From: Bryum argenteum
Lineage: Eukaryota > Streptophyta > Bryopsida > Bryales > Bryaceae
Reading direction: 5' to 3'
Assembly (NCBI GenBank): GCA_037043015.1
Contig: CM073321.1
Span: 2,671,001 to 2,735,000 of the forward strand
Length of the DNA stretch: 64,000 nt
Shown here: positions 23,732 through 34,269 of the stretch, in pieces
Numbering within the stretch: position 1 is the first letter of the stretch
Layout of the letters: each line of letters opens with the position of its first letter
Made by a program: the position numbers and the translations under genes
The notes under the pieces: generated by a model
Seen by the model: only the letters and a program-made list of their open reading frames with translations
Databases searched by the model: none
What the model was told of the DNA's origin: nothing

Positions 23732-24328
23732 CTTGGTTTCAGAGCAGGCTACGCAACGGGATCCAATCAAGAGTAGGATGGCACCAGAGGCCGGAAGCTC
23801 GCGATGTGGCCCGAAGACACGTAGTCAAGCCTTTGAGGCCGGGGTTGCCCCTCATGAGGAGTCTTCTTTAGGTCCATCGAATGTGCGGATGGAAATAAAA
23901 GAGGAGCAAGGGGAACCAAGAGAAGTTGCTAGTGGTGAGGAGGTCACTCACCATGGGGAGGAAGAAAATCCTCTAAGTCCCGTTCCCGGGAATCACGGCC
24001 ACAAGCGGAAGGTACGAGATGAATGGTTCAATGAGCTTGTCAAAACTCTTCAAGTCTTGGAAGAAGAGATTAAGGAGCTCAAGGGAAGGGCATCATGCCC
24101 TTCTTCCCGCAAGTTGTGCAAGACCAACTTGCTCTCTTCCTTCACGGGATTGGGCAAGGTAAACAAGGTCAAGGACTTCATTGTGGAACTTGAGCTCAAC
24201 TTTGAGGCCCAAAGAGCTCGTGAAGAGGACAAGATCAACATTACCGTGACCTTCTTGAAAGAGCATGCTCTTTTGTGGTGGACTTGTTACCGGGATGAGA
24301 ACGCGGGAGTGGTGAGCAACTTGACTTG
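22244..24328 (+). mobile_element. Family-1 chromovirus, 5' fragment
   Basis: Plus-strand mirror image of 13877-17903: 5' LTR 22244-23731, primer site TGGTTTCAGAGCAGGC (23734-23749), gag to 24328, where the sequence switches abruptly to a GC-rich repeat and another element. It shares nearly all gag residues with the left arm, including sites where both differ from the fuller copy at 34238. 3'-truncated. Confidence 0.85.
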
Positions 24329-24392
24329 GAGGCAGGCCAGGCCAGGGAGGCAGGCCAAGCCAGGGAGGCAGGTCAGGCCAGGCCAGGGCGGC
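24329..24392. repeat. Short GC-rich minisatellite at a junction
   Basis: About 64 bp built of GGCAGGCCAGGCCAGG and GGCAGGCCAAGCCAGG-type units, exactly between the family-1 gag fragment and the next element. Possibly filler DNA from break repair. Confidence 0.6.
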
Positions 24393-24612
24393 AAGTCGGG
24401 AATGGAGGTTCCAAGGAACGTGGAGAAGGAGACACCTCAATCTATTAGGGAGTCTAGACCACTAGTAGAGGCGGAACCCAGTACGAGGAGAAAATCTACA
24501 AATCCACTGAAGCGTGTCCCGGGGACGCTGCTCGTTGAAAGGAAAATGGAAAGAGCTATTCAGCTCACATTCCTTCGCATGCAACATTGGAAGAACTGGA
24601 GAGAATTGAAAG

Positions 24613-25524
24613 ATGATGTCTGGGCAGAAGAAGTTGGTTTGGGGAGCTTTTACGAATTTACCTGAACCACGTACAGAGTTGGTGGCGGATTTTGTTGAAG
24701 GTTTTTACTACATCAAAGGAGACATGACTGATACTAGAGATGGCCTCGACTTTGCACTAAGAGCTACACTTCAAGGAAAAGCAGTCGAATTTACTGCTTG
24801 GACAGTTCAACAGGCCTTGGGTATCGAAGGCAAGAAGGTACTAAAGAGGGGCAAGAAAGACCTTGATCCAAGGTATGTGGAGGTGTTTGGAGTGAAGCCT
24901 ACTGATTTTAGCTCTGATCGAGCTAAAATCAATGCATTCACACATGTATACCAAGATAGGGTCAAGGCCCTAGTAGAGATCATGTGTTTAAAAGTAAAAT
25001 TGGAGTACGCTAGCAAATTGTTGCTCCAGTATATGTTCCAGGGGATTGAGGAAGGAGATGTGAACTGGGCCCCACTTCTTTTGTTCAGCTTAAGGCGAGT
25101 TCTCATTCAGGTTCATACAAGCAATACGAGGAACATCAAAGGGGCCGAGTTGATAGATGCCCTACTAAGGCCATGGTTTCCAGATCATAAGGAGTATGTA
25201 AAACCAGACTCATTTGCTAAGGAGGAGAGTTCAGAGGATACCAGGGACGGCAGTGAGAGATTGCCAGAGAAGTCACTAACGCAATCAAGAGCAAATCCAC
25301 CACTAGATGCATTTAGTGGAGAAGGTTCGATGAGACCATTTACAGGCTTACTGACCACCCAGGAAGACCAGACGGGAAAAGGACACAAATCTTCGTCACC
25401 ACGAGAAAACTTGGTGTATCAGAGAAGAAGAGCAAAACGGTTAGAGTTCTCTCCCATGTCTTCCCCAGAGATAGGACACACAATTAAACGACTACGGGAG
25501 CGGGGAAACAGACCAAGGTATTGA
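24613..25524 (+). CDS. Element ORF, plant transposon-protein-like
   Basis: 303-residue open frame. Residues ~9-70 (VWGAFTNLPEPRTELVADFVEGFYYIKGD, then TLQGKAVEFTAWTVQQALGI) fit the plant transposon-protein pattern: a helical start, 'L-x-x-F-x-x-x-F', then a 'GK-x-V-x-F' strand before another helix. Residues ~105-190 (LVEIMCLKVKLEYASKLLLQYM, GDVNWAPLLLFSLRRVL) form the helical second half. The C-terminal 100 residues are polar and basic, with a possible nuclear signal (RRRAKRLEF). Related at low identity to the ORFs at 518-1318 and 55550-56177. Role unknown. Confidence 0.6.
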   Translation: MMSGQKKLVWGAFTNLPEPRTELVADFVEGFYYIKGDMTDTRDGLDFALRATLQGKAVEFTAWTVQQALGIEGKKVLKRGKKDLDPRYVEVFGVKPTDFSSDRAKINAFTHVYQDRVKALVEIMCLKVKLEYASKLLLQYMFQGIEEGDVNWAPLLLFSLRRVLIQVHTSNTRNIKGAELIDALLRPWFPDHKEYVKPDSFAKEESSEDTRDGSERLPEKSLTQSRANPPLDAFSGEGSMRPFTGLLTTQEDQTGKGHKSSSPRENLVYQRRRAKRLEFSPMSSPEIGHTIKRLRERGNRPRY

Positions 25525-25680
25525 GATAGCACAACAGATACAACAAACTTGGAGGATGAAGACGAGATCACGTTGTCGACTCCGTAGGTGCAGAGGAAGG
25601 GCAAAGAACACATGAAGCAGAATCCTACGTGGGCTACATGTACGATTCAATTGACTAGCACCTCTTAGAATCTACATCAA

Positions 25681-26226
25681 TTGGATGACAAACCGTTCAG
25701 CAACCGAATTGAGCCCATTCGTCTACATCAAGAGCAGAGAAGCCAGATAGAGGAGCATGTGAATCACCTGGATCCATTGCCTGAGTCACATGATCCATCG
25801 GAAGAACAACAGTTTGTACTGCTTCAAGATGTTTACCGATCACCTGAACAAGGTGAGATTGCTTCAAAGGTACGAGTTCTGCAGGAGCAACAGTCCCAAT
25901 CAGATGAGTTGCCATTGTTACAAGAACATGGAGAGATTGCACTAGAGGAGCAAATACAGGAGAGCCGACGAAATGAGCAGTATCAGCTACAACATCCACA
26001 TGAGCAAGTCACGGAGGGACCAGAGCAACCAAACAGGGCATCTACCCCTGATCTGCCACGGATCTGGACACCTACTCATTGTAGTACTAAATCATTTGGT
26101 ACACCAACTACACACAGTATTGACAGATGTGGCAAGGGTGCAAGAGCTTCAGGAGATGGAGGACACGTCAAGAGATGGAGGACAGGTCAGGAGACGGATA
26201 GAGGAGGTTGGTCACAACCAACTTAG
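25681..26226 (+). CDS. Gln/Glu-rich element ORF
   Basis: 181 residues, very rich in Gln, Glu and His, with EEQQFVLLQDVY, VRVLQEQQSQSDELPLLQEHGEIALEEQ and similar repeats predicting coiled coil. It lies between two other accessory ORFs of the same element and on the same strand. No domain recognised; probably part of the same accessory reading region. Confidence 0.4.
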   Translation: MDDKPFSNRIEPIRLHQEQRSQIEEHVNHLDPLPESHDPSEEQQFVLLQDVYRSPEQGEIASKVRVLQEQQSQSDELPLLQEHGEIALEEQIQESRRNEQYQLQHPHEQVTEGPEQPNRASTPDLPRIWTPTHCSTKSFGTPTTHSIDRCGKGARASGDGGHVKRWRTGQETDRGGWSQPT

Positions 26227-26363
26227 ATCTACAAGGACAAATACATGAACTGACTGCCTAGCTTCAACTTGCACACCGAGAATATGCTCTAAGGGAGGAC
26301 GTGTCGGCAAATACAACAAAGCAGTTGAGGATTCTATAGGATGAGCAGTTCAGGGCACTCCAT

Positions 26364-26774
26364 GTGAAGGCGGTACGGCAACGACGTTTGGAGTTGGAGG
26401 CCAGTCTGAGTGCCAGAATCCAAGATTATGGCAGACTGGCACAAGAGCACCAACACGTGCAGCTTTGGTTGGAGTTGGTAGAGGCCAGATCGACTCAAAC
26501 ATTTCGAGACTTAAGCAGACATCTTCTGACGACTGCTAAGAAACAAGTTTTGCAGGAGATCCAAGCCTATACCACGGACCAAGAGAGATCCAACAGATTC
26601 TTGATGAGGTTTGCAGAAGCCTACTCCACCTTTGTTTATTGGTCAGATGACGAGGAGGAGAACGAGGAGGAACCAATCGTGCCAACTATGACACAACCAT
26701 TGGAGGGCGTTGGAGCATCAAGCAGTGCCCCAGGGAGTACTTCAGCTACTGAGTTAGAGATTTGTGGAGGATAA
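26364..26774 (+). CDS. Coiled-coil element ORF with acidic tail
   Basis: 136 residues. A long helix (MKAVRQRRLELEASLSARIQDYGRLAQEHQHVQ... to ~85), then an acidic patch (SDDEEENEEEP) and a Ser/Thr-rich tail. The layout (coiled coil, acidic stretch, then non-coding DNA leading into the LTR) parallels the ORF at 54279-54770. Function unknown. Confidence 0.45.
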   Translation: MKAVRQRRLELEASLSARIQDYGRLAQEHQHVQLWLELVEARSTQTFRDLSRHLLTTAKKQVLQEIQAYTTDQERSNRFLMRFAEAYSTFVYWSDDEEENEEEPIVPTMTQPLEGVGASSSAPGSTSATELEICGG

Positions 26775-27168
26775 GCGGAGGCGGCACCAGTATGGAGACC
26801 ACCCAGTGGAAATGGCAGAGGAGAAATTTATCACTACTTGAGCAGTGTAGGTCAGTCATCTGGCCAACATGCTCATGCTAGAGAAACACGGAGTTTAGCA
26901 GGAGAGAGTATTCATGCCATCCCACCCGGGCCAAATACAGTAACGCCAAGACTCAAGAGCGTAACGGAAGGAGCGACATCACCAGGACTATGAGGACATT
27001 GATACAGTCAAGACCTACATAGTAGACTAAGTATTTACAATAAATATTTGAGTGTAATTGCGGCTAGTTTGTGGGTGTGCACCGAGTTGTTGTGGATTTT
27101 AGGAGTTTCGTTAACATTTAACTCTAGCGAGGACCATCTGAGGACAAATGTAAACTAAAAGGGGATAA
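26775..27168 (+). other. 3' untranslated region and polypurine tract
   Basis: No gene. Ends in AAAAGGGGATAA (27157-27168), a good polypurine tract for second-strand priming, immediately before the TGTTAACC that opens the LTR. Confidence 0.6.
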
Positions 27169-28140
27169 TGTTAACCGGGTAATTACCTAGCTTGTAATCC
27201 TTTAGTTACAGGACCAGTAGTCAGGACTTTCTAGGTTACCCCAAGTCAGATTTTGGATGAAATCTGATAGATGGATGAAATCCTGTAGATGGATGAAATC
27301 AGTTAGGGTTTGGAGACCAGTGAGGCGGCTAGGGTTTGGAAGGGGTTTGGGGAGCGAGGGCTCTTTCTCTCGCTCTGTCTCTCTCTCAGGAAGTTAGATC
27401 TGGAGCTAGAAGGTGTGTGTATGAGTGTGTAGGTGAGTGTGTGTGTGTTGGATAGAGGAGAAAACTACTGCTTTAGACATTGATATATCCGGAGGGACCA
27501 GAGAGTGGAGTGCCACGGGCAGAAGTTATCTGTACTATCATGAGTTTTCAATGAAGTTTGACTGGATTTGTGTGTAAATGAGTTGGAACGTGATTCTAAG
27601 TTTCTCACTCTGGAGTATAGGAGGAAAAGAGTTAGAAGGTGGGTTGATAAGTAGTATTGTTGGAATTGTAGTACCAGTGTGGTACTGTCTAGGGCTTGTA
27701 CGAGTAGTGTCCAAGCCAGTTTTAAAATTGGTTCAGGGCCAGTTTCAAGGTCAGTTCAGAACTAGTTAAAGTCCAGGGTAGGATCAGTCAAGGTCCAGGC
27801 CAGTTTCTAGTCCAGTTGAAGATAAGTCTGGAATCTAGGGTAAGACCAGTTTTGACTCTAAGACAGTGTTAGGAATAGGTCAGGACGAGTTTGTAATCCA
27901 AGGCAAGACCAACTTTGAGTCTAGTCCAGTTCCAAGTCTAGACCAGAAACAGTTTGGAGACCAGGCCAGAATTAGTTTGGGGTCCAGGCCAGGATCAGTT
28001 TGAGATTCAGGCCAAAACCAGTTTGGAGTCTTAGGTAGGATCACTGTTGAGTCTAGGACAATTTCCGGTTTCAACAAGGACCAGTTTGAGGTCCAGTGTG
28101 GGGTCTAGACCAGTTTGTGGATCCAGCACTAGAGGAAAAC
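27169..28140 (+). repeat. 3' LTR, right end unresolved
   Basis: Begins TGTTAACCGGGTAATTACC directly after the polypurine tract. It contains a TG-rich stretch (~27415-27450) and, in its second part, an array of CCAGTTT/GGTCCAG words. No second copy in the window, so the right end is only placed where the word composition changes. Confidence 0.5.
27700..28130. repeat. Degenerate CCAGTTT / GTCCAGG array
   Basis: About 430 bp with roughly ten CCAGTTT or near-identical words alternating with GTCCAGG/GTCTAGG words, spaced about 20-45 bp. The units are too diverged for a simple tandem repeat, but all lie in one orientation. Inside the LTR; possible regulatory binding array. Confidence 0.65.
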
Positions 28141-29277
28141 AATGATTTGTCCCGCGTTATTTCACGTCAAAAGTGACGTTTACCCAGACTAGTCAAAATT
28201 AGTGTGGGTAACTTGACCACAATGACTTTTTGCATGTTAATCGGTTTAACATACTTCCGTCACTATTGACTATGGTTTAACAGCGAGTGTCATAGTAACA
28301 CTCATGGATTTTGAAAGAACAGAACCGCGTTAAAACAAACAGAACCACGTCAACGTTGACATGTACGCTCCCAGGGGGGGGTAACTTTAGCACTTCATTT
28401 TTTACCCTCTAATAATATTTAAATGATTAAATATATTCATGATCCACGTCAGCACTTTTCTTTTAATATTGATGACGTTTAAAGTGACATGGGCGACGTT
28501 CAGTGTGTTACTTTTGACATATTCATAAATCCTACGTGGAATGCCCTGGTGAGGTGGAAGGCTTATGTGGAGGATAGGGGTAAGTAGGACAAGTTGGTGT
28601 TTGTCACACGTGGATGTCAATAGTGACGTTGGCGTTTATTTTGACGCACAATTGTGTCACAGTATGTTTAAGGAAACGTAATGACAAAGCTGACGTGTCA
28701 AGTGCATTTATGATAGGGTGACGTGGCAGTTCGGGTTAAACTTGGTCAATGATCCTAGAGAGTGTCAATGGTGACGTAAATGTCAAAAGTAACATATATC
28801 ATTTTAAATTGTGCTTTAGGGTTAGGGTTTGACCTTCGGCGGCTAGGGTTTGACCTGCGTCAAAATTGACGCACGTGTCTAAAAAGACATAGGATGTGTT
28901 AGTCACTGATCCTAAAGATGTCATCATGCATGCGTTTCTATTGACGCATGGTTAACGCCAGCGAGTCATTACTAACGTCGTGTTACTTGTATAACGTGAA
29001 TGTGTCACTAGTGACATGATCACATCAACACAAACATGTGAAGAAAGACGTCTACTATGACGTCTAGAATAACGTACTTTAGTCCGTTCAGAGAGATGAC
29101 GTTCATCGGGGTGGATGAACAGAGGCGGCTAGGGATAGCCGCCATAGTTAGGTCATGGTACTTTTAGGGAAGATATAAGCTAGAATCTCACTCTTGCTTT
29201 CATTTCTACACATTTTGTGTTGGAGTTCTACAGTTTTAGAGATTAACATGTTAGATTGTTAAAGTATGAGTTGCAGA
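28141..29277 (+). promoter_or_regulatory. TGACG/CGTCA-saturated promoter-like region
   Basis: No gene. I count about 16 TGACG or CGTCA words in ~970 bp (28141-29110), against about two expected by chance. A core-promoter-like stretch follows: a GGCGGCTA...TAGCCGCC hairpin near 29127, TTAGGGAAGATATAAGCTAG near 29165, then pyrimidine-rich sequence. The downstream transcription unit is cut off by the LTR at 29278. The same word saturation, and a shared GCGTTAAAACAAAC word, occur at 63185-64000, so these look like two copies of one element's terminal or promoter region. Confidence 0.6.
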
Positions 29278-30609
29278 TGTCGCGGCCCTAATTACTCCCA
29301 ACTCGTTTTCTTCAAGTAAGCCTTACTTGGTAGCGGAATCACGCCTTACTTTGTTGGTAGCAACCGGCCACAACTTAGCTAACACTGCACATGCCAAGCA
29401 CACACAATGTTAGCACCATTTCTAGTCAAGGTGTCCAACCCACCTTGACTCCTCCAACTCATTACCCGGAACCCGTAAACCGGAACTCCCATAAAACACA
29501 TGGGCATGCCACTTGGTGGCACGGGGCGGCCTTCCACACATGTCCAAGCTCCCAAGGGTGGCACTACTCACCCCCGGAGCTAACCGCCCTTGCATATTGT
29601 CCAACTCCCCACTAGTCCCCTTCCATTCATGTCTACACTCTCCAATCGGGACATTACCGGAAACCGGCACTACTTTTCACGGGGACTAGTTTGGAGTGGG
29701 ACACTTTTCCAACCCAATGTTTCGGGATGCACACCACAAACATCCCATAGTGCCCAAGGTGCGGGAGTGAGGCTCCATCCCAAGCCTCACCCCTTAGAGC
29801 CACCCCGGCTCTCCTCGGCACCATGTGGAAGTGAGGAGGGAGACCACCCCTCCTCATAGTACTCTCTGGAGTCTTCGGTAGGCCCCCCCCTCTTGTGTTG
29901 AGGGGCCTTCCGTGACACACTTTTGTTTTGGAAGACCACCCGTTTTTGAGGCTAAGGCCTTAGCCTCAAAAACGGGCCGTATCTTCTTCTCGGGCTAACT
30001 TGTAGCTCAGTTATCCAAATGGGACGTGCGAGCCCATTTTCGACATCTACTCTTTGAGTAAATGTCGATGGACTCCTCACTTGTCCCAATCGGCGCTTCC
30101 ATGTGGGAGCTATGCTCCTCTGAACATTCGGGAGTCCCGGGAGGCAGCAGTCCCGGAGTCCCGAAGTCCCGATGCTTTGGAGAGCCATATCTCCCAAAGC
30201 ATTGATTTTCTGCTCACGAGCCTTAGCATTTTGGAAAGCTCTTCTCTAGAGCTTTCCAAAGACATGCAACATGCCGCCATCCAAGAAGGGCGACATTTTG
30301 AGTCCCGAAAGGTAACACTCCCGAGTCCCGGAGTGTCCCGGAACGCGCTCCAACTTTGGAGAGCGATATCTCATGACTCACAACTCCAAATCGCGCGTTC
30401 TTTGGACCTATGGGTGCGTGCTTGAACAAGGTTTCCAACCATGTAAAGCACACCACCAAGTTCGTCCCGAGCACGAAGCCATTGCGTGTTGTTTGCTCAG
30501 GACTCCCCTTAGTCACTTCACCTTGTCTCTTGCCAAGCCCGGGACGTCACTCCCGGGGTCCTCTTGGCTCACCATGGTGTTTGGGCATCCTTTTGAAAGG
30601 GTTGTGACA
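29278..30609 (-). repeat. 3' LTR, family 1
   Basis: 1332 bp. Contains the perfect 38-bp palindrome (29939-29976) and the shared hairpin (~30041-30069). Confidence 0.9.
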
Positions 30610-31471
30610 CTCACCCCCACCAAAGAGCGTCGATGCCCTCATCGAGAATCTCTCTTGTCGGCAGTATCAAGTTCTTGAGGTAGCCTCCTCCTCGGCACTT
30701 GCATTGCGTTCCAGGGTAGCTAGCCCCGCAATGCTTTAAGCATCCTGCCACTTAGAAATTGGCTAAGTCCTCAAAGGTGGCATTAGATAGGTCTAAGGTC
30801 CTTGGCACCCTAGAGTTTGCCTTCAAAGGACCTACAAAATCTAGACCTATCTACTTTGAGACTTACTTGGAATGCCCCCAATGGCCCCAAGTTAGGCTCA
30901 ACTAGCCTATCATACTCACATGACTTAGGAATAAATTCAAGGTTAACCAATACTTTCTTGGTCGCAACACCAAGCCCTCTTTTAAGCACTTAGGCTCTCA
31001 AGTGGTAAACTTTGCTCGCCTAGGGATAATGCTAAGTCCCGCCCGACCTAGCCTTTGCTTCACCCTACCGAGACATGGATGGCCAACCCATGCGTTGACA
31101 ATGGTCAACCCACAAAGGGCACTTTTATGAGCCCGTGCCACTATCTTGCTCCCGCCCGAGCAAGTTCTAAGCTTGAGAGTCATGGGGATTCACCCACTCA
31201 CAACTCCCAAGCCAAGGTCCCTGTTTTGCAGCATTCCAAGTATTGGCTTCGCGTATCCTTCAACCTCTTCTCACCAACCTAGCAATCCAACATGAGACTA
31301 GGACACATCTCACATTCAACATGCAATCACGGAAACTTGCCATTCAATTTGCAACTTTATTGTCAACCAAGTATTACAACATGTGCAATTTGCACCAAAT
31401 GCCAGACAAAACTTAGGCCAAGTCTACACAAGTGTGGTGATTCACCCCCACTTCAAAGGTTGATGTCCTCA
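30610..31471 (-). other. Non-coding spacer between pol and 3' LTR
   Basis: About 860 bp with no gene seen; C/T-rich on the plus strand next to the LTR (ACTCACCCCCACC), which reads as a G-rich polypurine tract on the element's strand. Confidence 0.55.
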
Positions 31472-34269
31472 TCAATGCTTTCTCGGTGTCTTGGATCTCC
31501 GTTGGCTTTCATACCTTTCCACCATCTCCTTTGCATTGGCCATCTCCTTTGCATTGGCCATGTACTTCAAAATGCCTTCTACCCTGAACTCTAAGTGATC
31601 ACCAACTAGTTCGGGTGGAGGCCGCAACACTTGCTTGCGTTCCGGCCTCACCTTATCTTCGTGATATGGCTTGTGCAATGTCACATGGAAGGTGGGATGA
31701 ATCTTGGTCTCCTGTGGTAAGTCCAACTTATAAACATCCTCAAACAACTGTTTTGCAATGACAAATGGACCCGCATACTTTTCCATGAATTTGGGAGTCA
31801 AGCCATCCGGTAAGGTGAAGTTCTTCACATTCAATCACACCTTTTGGCCCTCCTCTTACTCCTCATGGCGCCGCCCTTTGATAACTTGTTTCACATACCT
31901 CTTTTGTGCCTTGTCTAAGTACCACTTGGTCTTCTCAAGTAGTTGCTCTCTCTTGGCCACAAAGTCTTCAGCAACTTGGCTTCGTTCCAACTCCAATTGC
32001 AGTCCTTCCAAAGCTAGTTCGGCAGGCATAAGTGGCTCAACTCCATAAGCCACATTGAACGGCGATTGCCCCGTAGCTGAATGCCTTGATGCATTGTTGC
32101 TAAACTCCGCCAAACCCAAGTACTCACTCCAATCACTTTGGTCTGCACTGACATAGTTGCGAAGGTATTGATTCAAGACCCCATTCACCCGTTCCGTTTG
32201 CCCATCGTTTTGAGGGTGAAAAGCCGTACTAAATGTCAACTTTGTCTTCATCCTCCTAAACAAGTGCCTCCAAAATGCACTTGTAAACTTGGGGTCTCTA
32301 TCGGATACAATCACCTTTGGCAATCCATGGTGCCGCCACCAAACGTTGAAAAAGAGCACCGCGGTTTCAAAGGCGGTCGCCGTCCGTTTTGTTGGCTCCA
32401 TCCTTGCCAACTTACTAAACCTATCAACCACCACAAAGATGGCGTCACTCCCTCGTGACTCCGGAAGGCTTGTAATGAAATCCATAGAGACACACTCCCA
32501 TGGACCATCCGGGATAGGCAAAGGCCTTAACAAACCCACTTGCTTTCGGTATGACGCCCGGTTGGCTTGACAAGTGATACAAGTTTTTACATAATGGGCA
32601 ATGTCTTCCTTCATCCCGGGCCAATAGAACCTCTTTGAAACCGAGCATATGGTGGATTTCTCCCCCCTATGCCCGGCCAAGGGGTTGTCATGCTCCTCTT
32701 TGAGCACACTCAACCTCAACTTGCCCTTTGGAACATACACCCTATTTTGCTTGAACTTGATCATACCTTGGTGAAGCCGGATACCTTTGGGCTTCTTGCC
32801 ACACCTAAGTTCATCTAAGAACTTTTGAGCCTCGGGGTCTTTCATATATGCCTCCCTTATCCGCTTTGCCAAATCACCTTCTCCCGCATACATCACTCTC
32901 AAGACTTGCGTGGTGTTTGGCCTATGTTCATCCTTCCGGCTTAGTGCGTCCGGCACCACGTTCTCCCGGCCCGGCTTGTGGATCAACTCCACATTCGTAA
33001 GCACTAAGGTATTATACCACCTCAATTGCTTTGGTGTGACTTTGGCTTGTGTCTCAAAGTACTTCAATGAAACATTATCGGTGAATACCTTGGTCTTGTG
33101 GAGACCAAGGTAATGTTGCCATGTCTTCAAACAATGCACCACGGCAAACATCTCCTTTTCATGCGTTGGCCAATTGATTTGAGTGCCATCCAATTTCTTG
33201 CTCTCAAATGCAATTGGCCTTCCTTCTTGCATGAGCACTCCCCCGATGGCAAAGTCACTTGCATCGGTATGCACCTCAAAAGGCTTCTCAAACTCGGGGA
33301 ACTTCAATACCGGCGGGGAGGAGAGTTTCTCCTTGAGTTCTTGAAAGGCTTGCTCACATGACTCGGTCCACTCCAAGATCAAGTTCTTCTTAAGCAAATC
33401 GGACATGGGCTTAGCAATCTTGGAGAAGTTCTTTATGAACCTCTTATAATAATTAGCCAACCCAAGAAATGACCTCACTCCTTTTTGTGAAGTAGGTCGG
33501 CTCCACTTCTTGATTGCTTCTACCTTCTTGTGGTCCGGTTTGACACCTTACCCCGTCATAATGTGTCCCAAGAACTCAATCTCTTGCAAGCCAAACTCAC
33601 TTTTCTCCCCATTTGCATACAATTTATTGTCCCTAAGTTTTTGAAGCACAATTGCAAGGTGTTGTGCATGTTCTTCCTTGGTTTTGGAGAGCACCAATAT
33701 GTCATCAATGTAGACAATGACAAACACATCCATCTCTTGATGGAACACCGTATTCATAAGGATTGTGAACGTTGACGGGGCGTTGCACAACCCAAAAGGC
33801 GACACCAAAACTCATAAGACCCATATCTAGTCCTACAAGCGGTTTTCTCCACATCCTCGGCCGCAATCAAGATTTGGTAATATCCCGATTTCAAGTCGAT
33901 CCGGCTAAAATACTTGGCCCCCGCCAACCGGTCAAAGAGATCATCAATTCGAGGCAAAGGGTAGTTGTTTTTTAAGGTGATTTTATTGAGCGCCCGGTAA
34001 TCCACGCACATGCGTAGTTTCCCTCCTTTCTTGTCCACAAACAAGACCGGTGCTCCATAAGGTGATTTGCTTTGGCGGATATATCCCTTTGCCAAAAGCT
34101 CATTGAGTTGTTTCTTCAACTTTATCAACTCCCTTTGGTTCATCCGGTAAGGTGCCTTGGATGGCGGTGCCGCTCCCGGCACCAACTCGATCTTGTGATC
34201 AACTTCTCTTCGTGGCGGTAACTCCTCCGTGAGAACATCACCAAAGCCTTGGATGACCTCCTTTTGCAA
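31472..34269 (-). pseudogene. pol: RT, RNase H, integrase, chromodomain remnant
   Basis: In order on the minus strand: reverse transcriptase ([50 protein letters not shown]), RNase H (EVHTDASDFAIGGVLMQ), integrase zinc finger (CITCQANRASY) and core (SMDFITSLPESRGSDAIFVVVDRFSKLA, VSDRDPKFTSAFW, PQNDGQTERVN), GPY/F-like region (KYAGPFVIAKQ) and a decayed chromodomain. These are the parts of a plant chromovirus, whose chromodomain steers insertion to marked chromatin. Fossil with a few breaks. Confidence 0.85.

Larger units (their letters stand above)
24393..28140 (+). mobile_element. 3' part of a plant Ty3-like element with accessory ORFs
   Basis: Plus-strand remnant with three accessory ORFs (24613-25524, 25681-26226, 26364-26774), a polypurine tract (27157-27168) and a following LTR (from 27169). 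Accessory ORFs between pol and the 3' LTR are known from plant Tat-branch elements. All gag-pol is missing, lost at the junction near 24329. Right limit uncertain. Confidence 0.6.
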
